Shown here: in pieces, positions 1 to 5,530 of the stretch
Layout of the letters: the number at the start of each line of letters is the position of its first letter
Position numbering within the stretch: the first letter of the stretch is position 1
NCBI GenBank assembly: GCA_020445045.1
Contig: JAGRHI010000060.1
Span: 1 to 7,996 of the forward strand
DNA length: 7,996 nt
Direction: 5' to 3'
From: Candidatus Competibacteraceae bacterium
GTDB lineage: Bacteria > Pseudomonadota > Gammaproteobacteria > Competibacterales > Competibacteraceae
The notes under the pieces: generated by a model
Told to the model about the DNA's origin: nothing
The model's input: only the letters and a program-made list of their open reading frames with translations
Database searches by the model: none
Program-made: the position numbers and the translations under genes

Positions 1-257
1 CCACCGGCCTGCATTTTCACGACATCGAGCAGTTGTTGAAGGTGCTGCACGAGCTACGGGATCGAGGCAACACGATTGTGGTGATCGAGCACAACCTGGA
101 CGTGATCAAGACCGCCGATTGGGTCATCGATCTGGAGCCGGAGGGCGGCGGCGGCGGTGGCGAGGTGCTGGCGGTGGGCACGCCGGAGGATATTGTCCGT
201 CATCCAGACAGTCATACCGGGCGGTTTCTGGCGCCAGTGCTTTGCTCCGCTGGGTAA
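1..257 (+). CDS. uvrA: UvrA excinuclease ATPase subunit, C-terminal end (partial)
   Basis: This is the last 84 or so residues of UvrA, the ATP-binding damage-recognition subunit of the UvrABC nucleotide excision repair complex. The coding frame enters from the left edge and its first complete codon is at position 3. What is visible is the end of the second ABC ATPase domain. [15 protein letters not shown] follows the Walker B region, [19 protein letters not shown] contains the H-loop histidine, and the glycine-rich stretch and VGTPEDIV are typical of the UvrA tail. The usual DLGPEGG appears as DLEPEGG, a small departure in an otherwise standard end. The stop is TAA at 255-257. High GC and the conserved sequence mark it as resident chromosome and fix the left boundary of the foreign array. 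Assignment is secure; only the promoter-distal end is in the window. Confidence 0.95.
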   Translation, partial: TGLHFHDIEQLLKVLHELRDRGNTIVVIEHNLDVIKTADWVIDLEPEGGGGGGEVLAVGTPEDIVRHPDSHTGRFLAPVLCSAG

Positions 258-819
258 GCCTGGTCGGGAAGAATCATCGCCCAGCCGCTGGTGCGGGATT
301 CCGGCGGGTGCTTGATTACGAGTTTCCCTGAAAAACGAGCAAATTCAGGCGATCTGTCAACATACAACTATACTTGTGACAGAAGCCCAGATAGTGGCGC
401 GGTCACTGGCGATAGTGCGGACGCTGCCCGGTCATGACGTTCCGCTGTGTTAATCGCGCCTCGTGGCGGTGGGTAAATTCCAGAGGGACAGCAAGCCTGT
501 CGGTATTTTCCAGGGCTTCAGTGTCCATGGTGAATGTTATACAGCTAATAAAGCCGTTTATAATCAATCAGATAATGTTAATTGCTGCGAAATGTGGTTG
601 ATAGACAGAAACCGTATAATCACTTGTTCATTCCGACAGCCTATGGATAAGCTAATGAAAAAAATGACAAAATCACGAAAATTAGCCAAAGTGCGCGGCC
701 ACGGTCGCGTACGCGCATAACAGGCGTTGATGCGGATACGCGACCGTGGCCGCGCTCCCATCTGTTAAGGATTTTCGTGATTTTGTCAATTTTTCAAGAA
801 TTAGATTCCACAAGCTGCG
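258..819. other. Long non-coding stretch between uvrA and the first recognisable attC
   Basis: I find no convincing gene in these 560 bases. A short open frame at 463-720 has no recognisable motif, no clear ribosome binding site, and ends inside a palindrome. Composition drops from GC-rich to AT-rich near 540. Two perfect TATAAT hexamers occur at 559-564 and 615-620, but neither has a good -35 box at normal spacing, so no promoter is claimed. A small inverted repeat (CTGTCA at 354-359, TGACAG at 377-382) could form a weak hairpin about 100 bases after uvrA. It has no U-tract and is not a clear terminator. The right part is taken up by the long hairpin at 657-795. Remains of an older, gene-less cassette are possible. 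Confidence 0.5.
657..795. repeat. Long imperfect palindrome (MITE-like or cassette-derived hairpin)
   Basis: The outer arms at 665-682 and 771-788 are an exact 18-bp inverted repeat (TGACAAAATCACGAAAAT and its complement), extended imperfectly by A-rich and T-rich bases to 657 and 795. Inside lies a second exact 19-bp inverted repeat, 693-711 with 737-755, which is GC-rich, and then CGCAT/ATGCG (714-718 with 730-734) around an 11-base loop. The two arm pairs are separated by unmatched bases of 10 and 15. Outside, CTAAT at 652-656 and ATTAG at 800-804 also pair. The sharp change from AT-rich outer to GC-rich inner stem suggests a small non-autonomous mobile or extragenic palindromic element, possibly transcribed into a strong hairpin. 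No coding potential or target duplication is evident. Confidence 0.75.
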
Positions 820-878
820 GAAGAACCAGGAGATCGAGCGGACTCCGCTTCGCTCCGCCGCTCATCTCCTCGTTAGGC
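820..878 (+). other. attC recombination site 0 (59 bp)
   Basis: The right core is a perfect GTTAGGC (872-878). AGGAGAT at 828-834 pairs with ATCTCCT at 864-870, and GAGCGG at 836-841 pairs with CCGCTC at 858-863. C835 is left unpaired, which is the kind of extrahelical base that directs strand choice by integron integrase. The left core would be GAAGAAC (820-826), in which only the AAC end matches the RYYYAAC consensus. It is therefore a decayed or unusual left half. This site would belong to a cassette upstream whose gene is not recognisable. Confidence 0.7.
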
Positions 879-890
879 ATAAGGGCTCCC

Positions 891-1853
891 ATGGCAATCG
901 ACGCCACGAAAATTCAACTGCATCTCGCGCAGATAGCAAGCATCTACAATCGGCTTGTTGGTGTTATTCCACCTGATCGGTGGAAGTCAGTATCGGAGTT
1001 GCCCCCAGAGCGGAAAACAATCGTCGGAGACTGCGCGTTGGCGCTGTCCAACGGAATCGACTTTGTAAGGGAACTGCTTGATGAATCCCTGCTAGCGGCG
1101 CAGATCAAGATCAGCGACACAAGTCACGCCAAGCAATTCTTCAATGAAATACAGAAGAGGCGAGACGACCTTTCGGACCTATGGCTGGAGTCGATTGGCA
1201 TCGGGCCGCTGTCTCTTGAAGATCTTGGACTTGGCGAAACAGTTCCAAAGGAAGCGGAGCCGCACTTCACGCCGTACCACATTACTGACGTGGCTTCGCT
1301 TTTCCGGTGGTGCGTCGAGCGAGTAGACGATTACTTGGAAGATGGGGGCACAAACCCAGACATCATCGTCAAGAACAAGGTCCACGATCAGGCTCTGCGT
1401 CTAATGGACGCCAGCTTCTTTCAGCCCGACAAGTGGTACGGAAATCTCCGGCAATTGTCGCCACTCGTCCTAAACACGAAGAAACTTCCACAGGCCGTTC
1501 AACTCCGCATACGCGAATTGTACGTATGCCTTATAGTCGGAACTCCCTCCGCTGCCGCAATTCTTGCGCGCTCCACGTTGGAGTACGTGTTGTTGGAGAG
1601 AGCATCAAGCTATGCCATCCGCAGCACACAAAGTAGTGGCGAGCTCAAGCGGCTCGGAACGCTGGTTAACGAATACTCGGATGCGGCCCCTGAACTAGAG
1701 ATAGACATGCGCAGCGTAAAGCGCATTGGAGATCAAGCAATTCACGCGTATGTCGGACACAAGAACGTCGTAACGATCACCGCGTGCGGAATAGGCGAAG
1801 TGTTTCGCTCATGGGCAGGACTTCGCGATGTGTTGCAGAGGGTCTATGCCTAA
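891..1853 (+). CDS. Cassette protein with DUF4145-like C-terminal domain
   Basis: A 320-residue soluble protein of unknown exact function, with no signal peptide or membrane segment. The C-terminal third (about residues 205-317) resembles DUF4145: a helix with ILARSTLEYVLLERA (224-238), then a second helix ending VKRIGDQAIH (276-285), matching the family pattern of an R-x-x-LE helix and a late IGNxxxH-like motif. The N-terminal 200 residues are mostly helical and I do not recognise them. DUF4145 domains occur in standalone proteins and fused to restriction-type nucleases or helicases, so a defence role is reasonable but unproven. I chose ATG 891 because it follows the attC core GTTAGGC by 12 bases. 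The frame is open back to 777, but that would run through the attC hairpin. The TAA stop lies inside the next R'' core, so gene and cassette end together. The HNH nuclease gene follows in the next cassette. Confidence 0.8.
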   Translation: MAIDATKIQLHLAQIASIYNRLVGVIPPDRWKSVSELPPERKTIVGDCALALSNGIDFVRELLDESLLAAQIKISDTSHAKQFFNEIQKRRDDLSDLWLESIGIGPLSLEDLGLGETVPKEAEPHFTPYHITDVASLFRWCVERVDDYLEDGGTNPDIIVKNKVHDQALRLMDASFFQPDKWYGNLRQLSPLVLNTKKLPQAVQLRIRELYVCLIVGTPSAAAILARSTLEYVLLERASSYAIRSTQSSGELKRLGTLVNEYSDAAPELEIDMRSVKRIGDQAIHAYVGHKNVVTITACGIGEVFRSWAGLRDVLQRVYA

Positions 1854-1925
1854 CAATTGCATCCAGCCGACGGATTTGCCGCCGCTTCGCGTCGTCAAAT
1901 CCGCTGCTGATGCGTGGCGTTAGGC
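1848..1925 (+). other. attC recombination site 1 (78 bp)
   Basis: This is the best attC in the window. Perfect complementary cores, GCCTAAC (1848-1854) and GTTAGGC (1919-1925), enclose long matching arms. GCATC, AGC and CGGATTTG in the left arm pair with CAAATCCG, GCT and GATGC in the right arm, leaving an unpaired C in the left arm and a GCTTCGCG-type tip. The stop codon of the DUF4145-like gene is the TAA of the left core. Length and architecture are typical of cassette recombination sites. Confidence 0.93.
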
Positions 1926-1931
1926 TTCGAG

Positions 1932-2633
1932 ATGTCCATTCCAGACGACGACACCCTTCAGCAAGACTTGCTAGTTTTCTTGGCAGGCGAGCCAGATAAC
2001 CGTTCAGATGTGCATCGCGTTTATGAACAACTTGCGCTACTGCATCCAGAAGTAACCGAAGCCGAAAAAACTGAGAAATATAAGAATTCTGCAAGCCACT
2101 GGGCAAATCGTGTCCAGTTTGCACGTCTTCATTTGGCAAACTCAGGATTGCTATACAAGGCAAACGCAGTTAAGGACGCGCCTCGCAGCGTATGGAAACT
2201 CACTCCTGCTGGCGTTGAGCGCGGCCTAGAATTGGCAAATAAGACTTTGCTACACTCAATTCCGGAAGGATTAATTCTATCTGTCAGGCAAGACCTGGAA
2301 GGAATTCAAGCAGAGGAGGAAATGCTTGAAGGCGGAAAATCAGTTCGGCTGGTGTCGTACTATGAGAGAAACCCGAAGTTAAGGGCTGCCGCAATATTTC
2401 ATCACGGAACATCATGCAAGGCATGTGGATTTAACTTTATGGAGAAATACGGGAAACATGGAAAAGATTATATCGAAGTCCATCACCTTATTGCGATTTC
2501 AACGATGATAGATCCTGGCGCTATAGACCCAAAGACTGACATGACAGTGCTATGTTCAAATTGTCATCGAATGATACATCGGAAACGCGATAAACCACTT
2601 TCATTAAACCAATTAGAGATTCTTCTTCAATAA
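1932..2633 (+). CDS. Mrr-N winged-helix / HNH endonuclease
   Basis: A 233-residue predicted DNA endonuclease. Residues about 8-100 match the Mrr N-terminal winged-helix domain found in type IV and related restriction enzymes, with W58-A-N-R-V, LANSGLL and the wing strand SVWKLTPAG (86-94). Residues about 160-217 form an HNH domain of the McrA-like kind: C162-K-A-C165-G-F-N-F, YGKHG, IEVHHL (E182, H184, H185), then VLCSNCHRMIH with C208, C211, H212 and H216. The four cysteines would bind a structural zinc, and the E-x-HH and N-x-H residues form the ββα-metal active site. All key residues are present, so it should be active. The domain pair suggests recognition of particular, perhaps modified, DNA, but the specificity cannot be read. 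ATG 1932 is preferred over GTG 1914, which lies within the attC. No methyltransferase directly adjoins it, which favours a modification-dependent enzyme. There is no good ribosome binding site upstream. Confidence 0.9.
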   Translation: MSIPDDDTLQQDLLVFLAGEPDNRSDVHRVYEQLALLHPEVTEAEKTEKYKNSASHWANRVQFARLHLANSGLLYKANAVKDAPRSVWKLTPAGVERGLELANKTLLHSIPEGLILSVRQDLEGIQAEEEMLEGGKSVRLVSYYERNPKLRAAAIFHHGTSCKACGFNFMEKYGKHGKDYIEVHHLIAISTMIDPGAIDPKTDMTVLCSNCHRMIHRKRDKPLSLNQLEILLQ

Positions 2634-2842
2634 TTACCTGGCACCAATAGACATTATCAGAAACAAAAAGAATAATCTTAACAAATAAGCATGATCATAT
2701 GAAAATTCATTTATGATCAATGAGTTGATCTAAAGGTGATAAAATTTTCATGATTGTTTCTGATAATGTCTAATAAATAAAAGAATAGAAGAAGGCAAGG
2801 GCAAATATAATTTCTGACGCAATAAATCGAACCAAAAAAATC
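2634..2842. other. AT-rich non-coding tail of the nuclease cassette
   Basis: About 210 AT-rich bases lie between the HNH gene stop and the attC. Most cassettes have only a few bases here, so this tail is unusually long. A 125-bp element with inverted ends (2648-2772) accounts for over half of it. The rest shows no open frame or clear terminator. Confidence 0.5.
2648..2772. repeat. 125-bp element with perfect 18-bp inverted ends (MITE candidate)
   Basis: TAGACATTATCAGAAACA at 2648-2665 is repeated as its exact reverse complement at 2755-2772. The 89 bases between are AT-rich, have no open frame, and contain short internal palindromes around ATGATCAT. The outermost TA/TA would fit a TA target duplication bordering 16-bp ends that begin GACATTATC, as in miniature elements mobilised by IS630/Tc1-mariner-type transposases. 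The loop is too large for an intrinsic terminator. Identity as a MITE is an inference; the inverted repeat itself is certain. Confidence 0.65.
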
Positions 2843-2947
2843 GCCTAACACGCCCATCAAGCCGAGTCCATACTGCGCATCGACCTCAGAGTAATTGTGA
2901 AATCTTTTCGTGGCGCAGTAGGCGGCAGCTTACCCGTGACGTTAGCT
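2843..2947 (+). other. attC recombination site 2 (105 bp)
   Basis: The left core is GCCTAAC (2843-2849) and the right core is GTTAGCT (2941-2947). The central stem is an exact 8-bp repeat, TACTGCGC (2871-2878) with GCGCAGTA (2913-2920), and flanking arm bases (ACGCCCATCAAGC against rc ACGGGTAAGC) pair partly. A second GACGTTAGC copy lies 39 bases downstream (2977-2985), so the exact cassette boundary is ambiguous. The 2941 core gives the better arm pairing. Confidence 0.85.
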
Positions 2948-2986
2948 GAAAAAACGTCTTGATGTTTTAACGTCAAGACGTTAGCC
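2938..2986 (+). promoter_or_regulatory. Candidate operator of the toxin-antitoxin operon, with duplicated attC core
   Basis: GACGTTAGC occurs twice (2938-2946 and 2977-2985). Between them, AACGTCTTGA (2953-2962) and TCAAGACGTT (2973-2982) form an exact 10-bp inverted repeat. TAACGTC-AA-GACGTTA is a nearly continuous palindrome ending about 25 bases before the antitoxin start. RHH antitoxins normally autorepress by binding such palindromes, so this is the natural operator candidate. A weak -35-like TTGATG and -10-like TAGCCT flank it, but I would not insist on them. Confidence 0.45.
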
Positions 2987-3008
2987 TAAGGCTCGGAGGT
3001 GCCATCCT

Positions 3009-3242
3009 ATGAGCGAAATGTCAAAAAGATCAACGATCTATTTCGAGCCTGAGATTCATCACGCCTTACGGGTAAAAGCGGCAAATACCCACCAATCAGT
3101 CTCTGAGGTGGTGAATGAGGCGGTGCGGTTGGCCCTCCGCGAAGATGCTGAAGATCTCAGCGCGTTTGAAGAGCGTGCCGAAGAGGCAACGTTGAGCTAC
3201 GAAGCCCTGCTGAAAGATCTGAAATTGCATGGCAAGTTATGA
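3009..3242 (+). CDS. Ribbon-helix-helix antitoxin of a type II toxin-antitoxin pair
   Basis: A 77-residue antitoxin. Residues 6-45 form a ribbon-helix-helix DNA-binding domain: the strand RSTIYFEPE, then helix IHHALRVKAA, turn NTHQS and helix VSEVVNEAVRLALRED. The acidic tail (46-77, rich in E and A with ALLKDLKL) is the kind of flexible segment that wraps the toxin and is protease-sensitive. It would neutralise the RelE-type toxin encoded immediately downstream and repress its own operon as a dimer. The start is supported by a good Shine-Dalgarno sequence, GGAGG at 2995-2999, nine bases before ATG. The stop TGA overlaps the toxin gene by 14 bases, which implies translational coupling. The pair fills a whole cassette, and such pairs are well known stabilisers of large cassette arrays. 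Confidence 0.9.
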   Translation: MSEMSKRSTIYFEPEIHHALRVKAANTHQSVSEVVNEAVRLALREDAEDLSAFEERAEEATLSYEALLKDLKLHGKL

Positions 3243-3492
3243 GCTCCTATTCAAGAAATCCGTCGCGAAAGATCTCCGGAGCATCCCGAAAAAGGATGTT
3301 GCTCGAATTCTGCAGCGCATCGAGGTGTTGCGTGATGATCCACGCGGTGAAGGGTGCGTAAAGCTTTCTGCTCAAGAGCGCTATCGGGTTCGACAGGGAG
3401 TCTACCGAATTGTCTATGAAATCCGCGAAAACGAGCTCGTTGTTATGGTCGTCAAGATCGGCCATCGGTCCGTGGTCTACAAAAGCAGCTAA
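3229..3492 (+). CDS. RelE/ParE-superfamily toxin
   Basis: An 87-residue toxin of the RelE fold. MASYELLFKKSVAKDLRSIPK (1-21) is the usual first strand and helix, LQRIEVLRDDPRG (28-40) the second helix, and VKLSAQERYRVRQGVYRIVYEI (44-65) the characteristic strand pair with R51 and R53. It ends VVMVVKIGHRSVVYKSS, where HR-x-x-x-Y (H79, R80, Y84) matches the RelE-type C-terminus. Close relatives are ribosome-dependent mRNA interferases. ParE-like gyrase poisoning is less likely because the RYRVR...HR...Y residues are retained. Its start lies within the antitoxin gene, so the two are translated together. The TAA stop is embedded in the R'' core of the next attC. The gene is full length and all motifs look intact. 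Confidence 0.9.
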   Translation: MASYELLFKKSVAKDLRSIPKKDVARILQRIEVLRDDPRGEGCVKLSAQERYRVRQGVYRIVYEIRENELVVMVVKIGHRSVVYKSS

Positions 3493-3577
3493 CAAGGCGG
3501 TCAAGCCGTTCGTCCGCGGCTCACTCGGACGCTCAGCAAGCCCTCCATGCTGAGTGCCGCTTACCTTGGCGTTAGAT
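3487..3577 (+). other. attC recombination site 3 (91 bp)
   Basis: The left core is AGCTAAC (3487-3493), containing the toxin stop codon. The right core is GTTAGAT (3571-3577). AAGG and the CAAGCCG region in the left arm pair with the CGGC-CTTACCTT region in the right arm, around an unpaired C. The middle carries two small exact hairpins, GTCCG/CGGAC (3512-3516 with 3526-3530) and CTCAGCA/TGCTGAG (3532-3538 with 3548-3554), as in longer attC sites. Confidence 0.88.
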
Positions 3578-3881
3578 GAAAAGTATGGCATGTCCTAATT
3601 GTAAAATGTCCCTTGGGTGGGCACAGGCTGAATACGAAGATCCAGATGTGCCTTGGTATAAGCCCACTGAACAAGTGGTTCGGTGTAAATATTGCGGTGT
3701 ACGCTTTAAGGCGGAACCAAAGTATTTCACCTTAAGCATTTGGTGTTTAGTACTAGCGGCTATGGTGTTTACCAGTAAAGGGTTTGTTGATTGGGGAAAG
3801 TGGGTTATAGGTTTGATAGTAATTATAGCGGTATTTTTAACGATACTAGATGCCACCCGTCCTTATATGCGCATTGATTAA
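3576..3881 (+). CDS. Small zinc-ribbon protein with two membrane helices
   Basis: A 101-residue hypothetical protein. An N-terminal zinc ribbon is formed by C6-P-N-C9 and C37-K-Y-C40, a usual four-cysteine spacing. Two hydrophobic helices follow, about 51-66 and 75-92, with a short charged tail ending RPYMRID. It is probably a small inner-membrane protein with a cytosolic metal-binding head; I cannot name a function. The ATG at 3576 overlaps the attC right core (GTTAGATG), so the start is supplied by the recombination site itself. ATG 3585, three codons later, is an alternative, and neither has a proper ribosome binding site. The gene is distinctly more AT-rich than the toxin-antitoxin pair before it, consistent with separate origin. 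Confidence 0.75.
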   Translation: MKSMACPNCKMSLGWAQAEYEDPDVPWYKPTEQVVRCKYCGVRFKAEPKYFTLSIWCLVLAAMVFTSKGFVDWGKWVIGLIVIIAVFLTILDATRPYMRID

Positions 3882-3957
3882 TTCATCATACAAGCGCCTT
3901 CAAAACGACGCCTCCATCGCTGACGCTCCTCCGGCGTTGGCGGAGTTCAGATGCTAG
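3879..3957 (+). other. Degenerate attC-like spacer (site 4)
   Basis: The spacing between the two small membrane-protein genes and its GC-rich palindromic middle (ACGCC at about 3908-3912 facing GGCGT at 3933-3937) fit an attC. However, the right core reads GCTAGGC (3953-3959) instead of GTTAGGC, and the left core near GATTAAT (3876-3882) is poor. It is probably a decayed or inactive site, which would lock the flanking genes into one two-gene unit. Confidence 0.4.
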
Positions 3958-3973
3958 GCGAGACTAATATTTT

Positions 3974-4462
3974 ATGAGTCAAATATATACAAAGTCGGAA
4001 AGAGTAGCTTTAAGAGGTCTCTTGTTATTAGCATTTACTGCTGGAATAGTATATCTATACTTAAACTTTAATTCACAGTTAGAACCTAAGAAACTAGTGA
4101 TTAGGCTTGTATCTGATGACGCTATTTATGTGGCTGGATGGATTATTTGTTCGTTGCTATTACCATATATATTCGACTTTATAATTCCAAAGAAGGAAAT
4201 AGTATGGTGCCAAATAACGCATGAAAATATCAATTTCTACCCAAATAGCTGGTCACTCAATAGAAAATCATTTTTACGTTCCGAAATAGATGAAATTAGG
4301 GAAGTAAAAGAGACTTTCATCGGGTCATTTTCAATCTATGTATTTCTTAAATCAGGAAAATATCAACGCTTAGATGGGTACAAACTAGAAGAAGCAAGCA
4401 AATTACTTAATGACCTTAAAAAGGAAGCGCCTGAACTCCAAATTTGGGTCATTAATGAATAG
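3974..4462 (+). CDS. Hypothetical membrane protein, two helices plus soluble C-terminal domain
   Basis: A 162-residue protein I do not recognise. It has two membrane segments (about 12-31 and 49-71) separated by a short loop. A soluble domain follows (about 74-162), in which IVWCQITHENINFYP, FLRSEIDEIREVKE and IYVFLKSGKYQRLDGYK alternate strands and turns, ending in a helix (LEEASKLLNDLKKEA). That order is reminiscent of bacterial PH-like domains that follow paired helices, but the similarity is only by eye. The start ATG 3974 gives the full first helix; there is no clear ribosome binding site. The gene is AT-rich with many AAA/ATA codons, unlike the flanking chromosome. It ends just before the left core of a long attC. 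A role together with the preceding zinc-ribbon membrane protein is possible given the poor attC between them. Confidence 0.75.
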   Translation: MSQIYTKSERVALRGLLLLAFTAGIVYLYLNFNSQLEPKKLVIRLVSDDAIYVAGWIICSLLLPYIFDFIIPKKEIVWCQITHENINFYPNSWSLNRKSFLRSEIDEIREVKETFIGSFSIYVFLKSGKYQRLDGYKLEEASKLLNDLKKEAPELQIWVINE

Positions 4463-4468
4463 ATTTTC

Positions 4469-4637
4469 GCCCAACAAGGTACGTCAACTCGGACCTGCCT
4501 CTCAAAACCTGCTATGATGGCTTGGTTATGTGCCCCACTTCGCGGACGCTGCGCGCCTACGAAACGGGGCGGCGGCTTGATCCTCAAAAATCCTTCGGCT
4601 TCCCCGCCCTCGCGGCTTATCCGCTGCCCTGTTAGCT
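4469..4637 (+). other. attC recombination site 5 (169 bp, long type)
   Basis: The left core is GCCCAAC (4469-4475), a full match to RYYYAAC. The right core is GTTAGCT (4631-4637). The arms pair imperfectly (CAAGG-T and GTCAACTCGGA against the complement of the CCGCGGCTTATCCGCTGCCCTG region), and the long GC-rich middle contains CCCC/GGGG and other short repeats. It is the longest site here, within the known range for attC. The GC-rich site contrasts with the AT-rich genes on both sides. Confidence 0.8.
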
Positions 4638-4807
4638 TAATGAGAATCTAAATTGGGGAATTATAGTCTTGCTAATAGTAATCTGGACTCAGGATATTAA
4701 GCATCTTATTGATTTTGCCTAAATTATTTAAAAACCTATTTTTTATAACCAGAAAAATCAAAGACTTACTTAATATGGCATGTCCGGATCAGAATTAGGA
4801 AGTCTAT
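4638..4807 (+). other. AT-rich leader of the methyltransferase cassette
   Basis: 170 bases with no gene separate the attC from the methyltransferase start, longer than usual for a cassette leader. This may mean the gene carries its own promoter. One weak candidate is TTGCTA (4669-4674) and GATATT (4693-4698), 18 bases apart, four of six matches each. The region ends in a good ribosome binding site, AGGAAG at 4797-4802. Confidence 0.35.
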
Positions 4808-5473
4808 ATGTTGTTAAAAGTTCCAGAAGAAAAGATTGTCTACTCAAGCGAGCCTGAAAATTCAATTGAGTATACAAAAAAAATCGATAAAGAGTATTCG
4901 AAATATGCAAAAGTATATGATATAGCTGTGAAACTGCTTCCTTTTTGGAAGACTTGGATAAAAACAGTTATCCCATACATTGAAGGTAACCGTGTTTTGG
5001 AAGCCTCATTTGGGACTGGATATTTGTTGTTACAGTATGCTAATAATTACGAAACGCATGGTATCGATTTCAATGACAAAATGATTGAAATGGCAAAGAA
5101 AAACCTATCCAGGAAAGGAGTTAAAGCATCTCTTCAGTGGGCAAATGTTGAAAAACTCCCTTTTCCCGATAGTTATTTTGATACTATAGTTAACACTATG
5201 GCTTTTTCAGGTTATCCAAATGGAAAACAGGCAATGGCGGAATTTAATCGAGTATTGAAAAAGAATGGGAGATTACTAATTGTCGATTTTGATTATCCTG
5301 TAAATAGGAATATATTTGGTTATTGCCTTACGAAATTTATGGAATTGGCAGGTGATATAATAAGAAATATTCCGCGAATACTTCAAGGGTTTGATTTTGA
5401 ATATTCTGAAGAAGAAATTGGTGGTTTTGGTAGTGTTCATTTATATATAGCAACAAAGCTAACAACAGTATGA
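4808..5473 (+). CDS. Class I SAM-dependent methyltransferase (Methyltransf_11/UbiE-like)
   Basis: A 221-residue soluble methyltransferase. Motif I is VLEASFGTGYLL (63-74), a variant of the E/D-x-G-x-G-x-G loop that holds S-adenosylmethionine. GIDFNDKMIEMAKKNL (85-100) carries the acidic residue (D87) that binds the ribose. ANVEKLPFPDSYFDTIV (112-128) is the post-II region, and LKKNGRLLIVDF (150-161) motif III. The layout is that of small-molecule or lipid/quinone methyltransferases rather than DNA methyltransferases, since no DPPY or PC catalytic motif is present. The substrate cannot be told. Replacement of the usual G-x-G by ASFGTG is common in this group and should not abolish binding. The start is supported by AGGAAG five bases upstream. 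Strong AT bias marks it as foreign. It is unlikely to be the cognate partner of the HNH nuclease. Confidence 0.88.
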   Translation: MLLKVPEEKIVYSSEPENSIEYTKKIDKEYSKYAKVYDIAVKLLPFWKTWIKTVIPYIEGNRVLEASFGTGYLLLQYANNYETHGIDFNDKMIEMAKKNLSRKGVKASLQWANVEKLPFPDSYFDTIVNTMAFSGYPNGKQAMAEFNRVLKKNGRLLIVDFDYPVNRNIFGYCLTKFMELAGDIIRNIPRILQGFDFEYSEEEIGGFGSVHLYIATKLTTV

Positions 5474-5502
5474 ACACGGATTGGAAAAAGCTGCGCCGCT
5501 TC

Positions 5503-5508
5503 GCTATG
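5503..5508. repeat. Left copy of the 6-bp target-site duplication
   Basis: GCTATG here is repeated directly outside the right end of the element at 6580-6585. A 6-bp duplication, here resembling NCTAGN, is what Bordetella IS481-type elements make. Both copies are identical, so the insertion is probably recent. Confidence 0.9.
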
Positions 5509-5530
5509 TGTCGGGTCCCGCGAGATTATG

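Noticed and set aside
354..382. Intrinsic terminator after uvrA
   Set aside because: The CTGTCA/TGACAG stem is only 6 bp with a 17-base loop and no T-run follows.
463..720. 85-aa open frame downstream of uvrA
   Set aside because: No motif or ribosome binding site, and its 3' end runs through the palindrome; treated as non-coding.
777..890. N-terminal extension of the DUF4145-like gene
   Set aside because: It would be translated from the attC hairpin and palindrome arm; ATG 891 fits the cassette layout.
1777..2163. 128-aa open frame on the - strand
   Set aside because: It spans an attC and opposes two well-supported genes.
820..4637. Series of palindromes as a CRISPR array
   Set aside because: The repeats differ in length and sequence, are spaced by genes, and share only 7-bp cores, which is the attC pattern, not identical direct repeats with short spacers.
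1932..5473. HNH nuclease and methyltransferase as a restriction-modification pair
   Set aside because: The methyltransferase lacks DNA-methyltransferase catalytic motifs and sits four cassettes away with different composition.
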